Positions 59,195 through 64,000 of a stretch of 64,000 nt of DNA are shown one piece after another. The DNA lies in contig JAVSML010025230.1 of the NCBI GenBank assembly GCA_038503035.1, forward strand, positions 359,062-423,061. The letters are read 5' to 3'. The position numbers and the translations under genes are program-made. Under the pieces are notes generated by a model that had not been told where the DNA came from, did not search any database, and saw only the letters and a program-made list of their open reading frames with translations. The number at the start of each line of letters is the position of its first letter. Position 1 is the stretch's first letter. Source of the stretch: Crocodylus rhombifer (lineage: Eukaryota; Chordata; Crocodylia; Crocodylidae).

Positions 59195-60490
59195 AAACTG
59201 ATGTGAGACTGACAGGTTGTCTCAAATGTGGTTATAAAAGGGTCTGTTCTGGCCTCGGTGTTGTTCAGTGACATATTAATTACTTTTTAATGACATGTCC
59301 ATTAATTACATAGATACAGGAAAAGAGAATAGACTGATCAAATGTGCAGATAACAAACCTAGAAGGGACTGCAATCACTTTGGAGGACAAGATTAAAATA
59401 CAAAGAGAACTAGATAAATTGGAGAACTGGTCTATAGAATGCAAAACAAAATTCAACAAGGATAAATATAAGGTGCTCTACATCGGAAAGCATAAAGGCT
59501 AAGTACAGATATTACACTTTTACCCACACAAGTGATTGGAAACTGGTCTATACCCCTAACAGAACAGAAGTTCAGCACACAAAACCAGGCTACACCGGTA
59601 ACAGAACAGAAGTTCACACATATAGACTGGCTTAAAAATGGCGGAACCGGTGAAACTGCTATCTATCTGCTCCCGGCCCCACCACCAAAGGGCAAATCTG
59701 TATTCTGTTAGCTACCAAGCTAAAGTACACCACTTAAAGAAAACAACATAACTTAGACTGATTCTAACTCAGGCTTTTTGAATGCCTGTACCTAGCCAAA
59801 AAAACAACAAACCAACTTCTGAATGGGGAGATAACTGGCTTGACAGTAGCTCTGAAAAGGGGGGTTATAGTTGATCAAAAGCTCAACATAAGTCAGTATA
59901 TAGTATGTTCTTGCAAAAAAGCAAAGCAACTTGGGGTCACATTAACTAGGTATTACATGCAAGACATGGGTGGTGATATTAGCACAACTCTTTTTGAAGA
60001 TGGCTAAGTCTCAGCTAGAGTACTTTGCCCAGATCGGGCACTGAATTTTAAGGGTATACAGAAATTGGACAGGGTCTAGAAATGTATCACAAAGGTGATA
60101 GAGGGGTTAGAGTGGTAGCTATAGGAAAAGAGGTGAAAGGACTTAGATGTACTAGATGTGGAGATAAGGAGATTAAGTGACGATATGATGGAATTTTAAA
60201 ATATTTGAAAGAGTTGTTCTCTTGGCCATAGAGGGCTGGTCAGAGACAACTGGGTTTTAACTGCAAGAAAACAGATTTAAATTTAATCTTAATAAAAACA
60301 TACTTAGCATTAAGAACAGTAGAGTGGGAATAACCACCTGTAGAAATTGTGGAATCTTCTTTGTTGGAGTTTTTTTTTAAAGCAGCTTAACAGACATAGG
60401 TCTTGCTGTAGTTTAGGAACAGGAAATTCTTCACCTGTTCAGACGATTAGATCCGATGACCTTTGACGTCCCTTCCAATGTCACGACTCT
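59195..60490 (+). mobile_element. Old CR1-clade LINE 3' part, interrupted by a MITE
   Basis: Before the insert, plus-strand translation gives KGSVLASVLFSD (near 59240) and LDKLENWSIECKTKFNKDKY (near 59410), the CR1 palm-to-thumb region. After it, VIVDQKLNISQ and later LDRV fit the next CR1 segment. The end ATTAGATCCGATGACCTTTG then ACGTCCCTTCCAA (60449-60480) is the CR1 tail. Stops and shifts are frequent, and it seems older than the CR1s at 45.6 kb. Confidence 0.8.
59497..59797. mobile_element. Small Harbinger-like MITE nested in CR1, 301 bp
   Basis: Ends GGCTAAGTACAG (59497) and CTGTACCTAGCC (59786-59797; complement GGCTAGGTACAG) are flanked by AAA on both sides. The CR1 reading resumes after it. 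It is close to the MITE at 49443 (same ends, same duplicated GTAACAGAACAGAAGTTC unit) and shares GGCTA ends and the CTTTTTGAATGCCTGT phrase with the large Harbinger-like copies. Confidence 0.85.
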
Positions 60491-62140
60491 GTCCTTCTGT
60501 GAAAGAGTCAAGTGGGTTATAGTAACCCCCGGGGAAAGATAGCTTGTAACCCCCCTTTGCAGAGTTATAATGGTCCTTCAGAGAGTGTGGACTAAATAGT
60601 CCTGAGCAAAGAACACAAGGATCACCCAAGCTTAGGGAGGAGACTCACACCAAACTTCATGCTCCCTTATGGCTCATTTTTTTGTTAATAATATTAAATA
60701 TGAGAAAGATATTTTACTACAGAGTGCAGGGACAGGTTAATAAAGGTACCTGATCACAGTATTTTTTATGCATCCTTTAATCCTTGTTTGGGCAAAGGTC
60801 CTAAGAGGAAGATGTGTCTAAGTGCAGTGCAGAGCAGGACAGTAAACTGTTTCAATCTAACTTAATATTCCATTCAAGGAAAGAGGAGAAAATGCTTCAA
60901 AAGATCCACTCACTATTATTAACCTTTTCCATCAAGCTGAACATAAACTATTTAACCTTTCACAAGTTAGCCTTACCCTATCAACTGTTTCATATATGAT
61001 ATCAAGCCACTGACTTATACCTTTACTTCACAGTTTAATCAAAACATCCAGTTACTAAAACACACAAAATTGTCATAACATTATACTATTTCCAATAGAT
61101 ATTCTTTCATATAGTATACAATTTATGTTTAAATACTTGGTTATCATTTAAATGAAATTTGTGGCTGTACCTTCACAGATTGAACATGTTAGGACAATTA
61201 ATGTACAGAATATGAAAAGTATAAATGATGAGAGGGACTGCAGACAGAGGTTGGGTGTTAAAGAATCTGTCCTTTTTTAGTTATCAGAGTTGTGGAGTAA
61301 GGGATTCAGCATTTTCATGAGGAATTAGGGGCCTAAATGCTAACAGGGCTTTTGAAAATCTTCCTCTGAATCAAGAAACAGTCCTAAGATCTCTTTGGCC
61401 ACTGTAGCCATAAATACATGCATCTTTCAAGTAGCTACTGCTCAGAATATTTTCTGAGTGTAAATGAAGTATCAATCCTAGTTAGAGTTGTACTTTTCTA
61501 TTTCAAGACTGAATAGTTATCAGGGTGACAGGGCCTGTGGAACCAGTAGACCAAACTAACAACTCTTGTATATAAGTCTTGATCCATACAATATGTTCAA
61601 ATATACCTGTATGTCAGATAATTTAAAACCATTCTCAGCCCAAACACAGACTAAGGAACTATTCATTTGTCCTTTAGCCCCTCTGGTTCTGTGCCAACCT
61701 CTCCATAGTCACAGTGTGCTTGACTCATATGTGCTACTTGCAGGAGTTTGAAAAATGAAGACCAGAAGCACTTTCAGTGTCACTGTCACAGAAGTAAAGT
61801 CTACTCCCCCTTCACACTGGTGCTTCCATCCACCCCCTCTACATATAGGCTGAAACAAATTTTGCCTTTGTGCAACCATGACAGTTTTTATGATGGCACC
61901 AGATTAGAGCAAACAGATGCCCATGCTCTTTGTCACACCACAGATTACTTTGTTTGTGGCTGCAACAAAAAGCAGTAATAATTTGTGGCACTTTTTTGCA
62001 GTAGATACCTATTTATTTTGTGAAGGGAGAGCACAGGCAGCCCAGGCAGCATTCCCCAGCTGCCTCCAAGCCTCCCTGGGTTTGAAAGACCCTGTCCTGT
62101 ATGCCCTGGGAATTCCCTTAGTGGGTTGGGCCCTGCCTGG
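60491..62140. other. Non-coding stretch
   Basis: AT-rich sequence. Overlapping frames at 61917-62264 and 61945-62220 have no domain. Confidence 0.5.
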
Positions 62141-62352
62141 CTTTCCCATCTTACAGAGATGCACCTGGGAATTGCTAGGGCATATTTATTGCACGAGCAA
62201 GGAACCCCAGCTTTCCCCACTTACAGATATGAGCCTCAGAGATTCCCAGGGTGTGTTTCCGTAAGTAGGAACATCAACTTTCCCTGCTTACAGAGACGTG
62301 CCCCCTGGAGATTTTTTTTTTGAGAGGGAAGCATCTCTGTAAGCGAGGAAAA
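62141..62352. repeat. About 68-bp tandem array ending in a hairpin
   Basis: Units start with CTTTCCC..CTTACAGAGA at 62141, 62211 and 62278 (spacings 70 and 67). The third unit pairs with an inverted copy: TTTCCCTGCTTACAGAGACG against CATCTCTGTAAGCGAGGAAA, ending at about 62352. Confidence 0.75.
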
Positions 62353-64000
62353 TGTAGCTCATTATCCCACAGATAATCTCCTTCTTTTCACAGCATCTAT
62401 ATATGCCCAGAGATGCATACAGTCTTGTCTTCATTTCTCCTGTGCTGCTTGCATTCTATGATGTTAGAGGTAGGGATATCGAAAGCATTAGTGTCTGAAA
62501 AATTCCTGGCCAGTATACAGTGCTATATATGCATATTTCATTGTAATAACAACAGGAACAAAAGGAGAAGTAAATAAAATATTTACCATCAGTGGGAAAT
62601 ATCCTGCACTCAGCAGATCAGTATGATCATACTCCAGTTTCTCTTCCAGTCAGTTATTGCTCACTAAGTTGGATTCTTATACACTTTTATTATTTTTTAA
62701 GTAAAATTTTCTTCCAGGTATTTTTCAGTTAGCAAGATTCCATGGCCTTTATAGCCACTATTTGATGTCTACTGTCAATGAATGCTAATAGGAAGATAAC
62801 TCAAAAGAATTGCTTTTCCAGCCAGCACTAGCTTTATTTTGTAACAACCCTTTGCTGATGAGTGATATTTTTTATTGGCCTTACTTTTTAATGACTGATG
62901 ATTATCATTCATTAAAGAACTGGCACAGCCAGTGGTACTTTCTAAAACAGGAGATTAAACATGTGCTCTTTTTTTCCCCTGCACACTTCTTTTCCCCAAC
63001 ATATGACTAGGAAAATAACTCCAAAGACAAAGGTCTGATTTTGCTATTTTGCTTCCTTCTCAGTACAAAGTTCAGTCTCTGTGTGTGATACCGGGGTTCC
63101 ATTTTTGCAATGGTCTTCAGACAGCGTAGAAGGTGTTTCCTTCCTAAATGATCTTTCAACACTGACATCTCCAGGTGTCAGATTTCTTCCATGCAAAAGA
63201 CAGCTGCATAGCAGATGGTGACACTGACCCTATATATATGTGGGATCAATGCAAAATCTCTGGCTGATGACTTCTTTGGCACCATGCCTTGTTCCTCTAA
63301 TGGTAGGTTAAGGGAAGTGCCACATTCTGAATATATATATACTAATTGCAAGTAAACTTTTCAGGGGGTTTTAATGACAACTTATCCCGACTATGGTTAA
63401 AATCTCTGCCGTGCTTTCACTGTCTATATCATATATCCTACCTCTGTCAAGATGTTAAATCAGCTCTCTCAGCTGAAATATCTTTCCCCTGTAAATGATT
63501 AGGTAATGGAGTCCTCTGGTGTTCCACTTTTCTCCTTTCCTGTGCCTTATTATCAGTTCATCTACTGTACTGTGTATGAGGTGAGAGATGTCTTTAGTTG
63601 GATTGTGTACATTGTTATAAAGGTGCAAGCTGTTTTAATAAGTGCAGTGGAAGAATGGTCATCAGGATTGATAGGTTCTATTCAAAACTGTGCTCAGTCC
63701 TGGGTATCCTCAATCTTTTAATACAAGCTAGGACATATGGAAAAATACTGAGCTCTTCAGTCCAGTAGAACAATGATGGGATGGTTCCAGGTTATTTTAA
63801 ACTCTTTCTAAAAAAAAATCTTTGTTTTAATTCAGGATTAGTAGTGTAAAGGTAATATCTCCAATATGGTCATCTCTACAGACAGAGTTCACCCGTGCAG
63901 CCATTCTTTTGAGATTAAGGCTTCTGTATAGCTCCACTCCACTGCCTAGGCAACTTTCACTATAATTCTGGTAGTGCCTCTTGAACACTCAATGGATCTG
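62353..64000. other. AT-rich stretch, no gene seen
   Basis: No transposon or credible ORF recognised (longest frame 71 aa at 63506-63721). A short TATATATA run lies at 63332-63341. Confidence 0.5.

Noticed and set aside
1..64000. tRNA, rRNA, snRNA genes or bacterial operon features
   Set aside because: No cloverleaf with A/B boxes, no rRNA core motifs and no Shine-Dalgarno-linked frames were seen.

Overview
This window looks like nuclear DNA from a sauropsid vertebrate, most probably a crocodilian, with a turtle as the alternative. The reasons are several CR1 LINE fragments with the typical 3' end (a GGTCCCTTCCAACCC-like block followed by short CATAGA-type repeats), many non-autonomous hAT, PIF/Harbinger-like and TA-target transposons, MIR/L2-like ancient repeats, and no compact gene organisation. 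The species call is inference. I found no convincing protein-coding gene, tRNA or rRNA. Nearly all open frames are short chance frames. The only recognisable coding remnants are broken CR1 reverse transcriptases. The window is best read as intergenic or intronic DNA.

Layout. 0.77-1.51 kb: CR1 3' fragment (+). 1.5-2.7 kb: GC-rich MITE-like block. 2.735-3.172 kb: hAT MITE with exact 8-bp target duplications, inserted in an arm of a palindrome. 3.3-8.2 kb: AT-rich, largely unique. 8.765-10.981 kb: Harbinger-like element (3-bp duplication TTG) whose left end is split by a 541-bp TA-flanked transposon at 8778-9318. 11.37-11.72 kb: hAT MITE. 15.5-16.2 kb: old CR1 (-). 18.7-21.3 kb: three inverted-repeat transposons. 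21.38-22.8 and 26.52-27.9 kb: two related LTR-like sequences, each with a TATA box, a polyadenylation signal and a following pyrimidine-rich tract. 24.7-25.6 kb: GC-rich insertion with a 9-bp direct repeat. 30.51-31.39 kb: second large Harbinger-like copy. 34.5-35.1 kb: hAT/Tigger-like remnants. 37.7-38.5 kb: 20-bp minisatellite and CR1 (-). 41.26-42.16 kb: hAT-like element. 45.57-46.7 kb: CR1 nested in CR1. 46.7-51.9 kb: cluster of MITEs. 51.9-58.0 kb: repeat-poor tract with one candidate exon. 59.2-60.5 kb: CR1 (+) interrupted by a 301-bp Harbinger-like MITE. 62.1-62.35 kb: small tandem array ending in a hairpin.

I saw no new biological system that I can defend. The strongest observations are the nested insertions whose target duplications can be read base by base, a four-copy transposon family with a consistent 3-bp duplication, the paired LTR-like elements, and two weak candidate exons (14.1-14.4 kb and 53.47-53.64 kb, both on the minus strand) that need conservation or RNA data.
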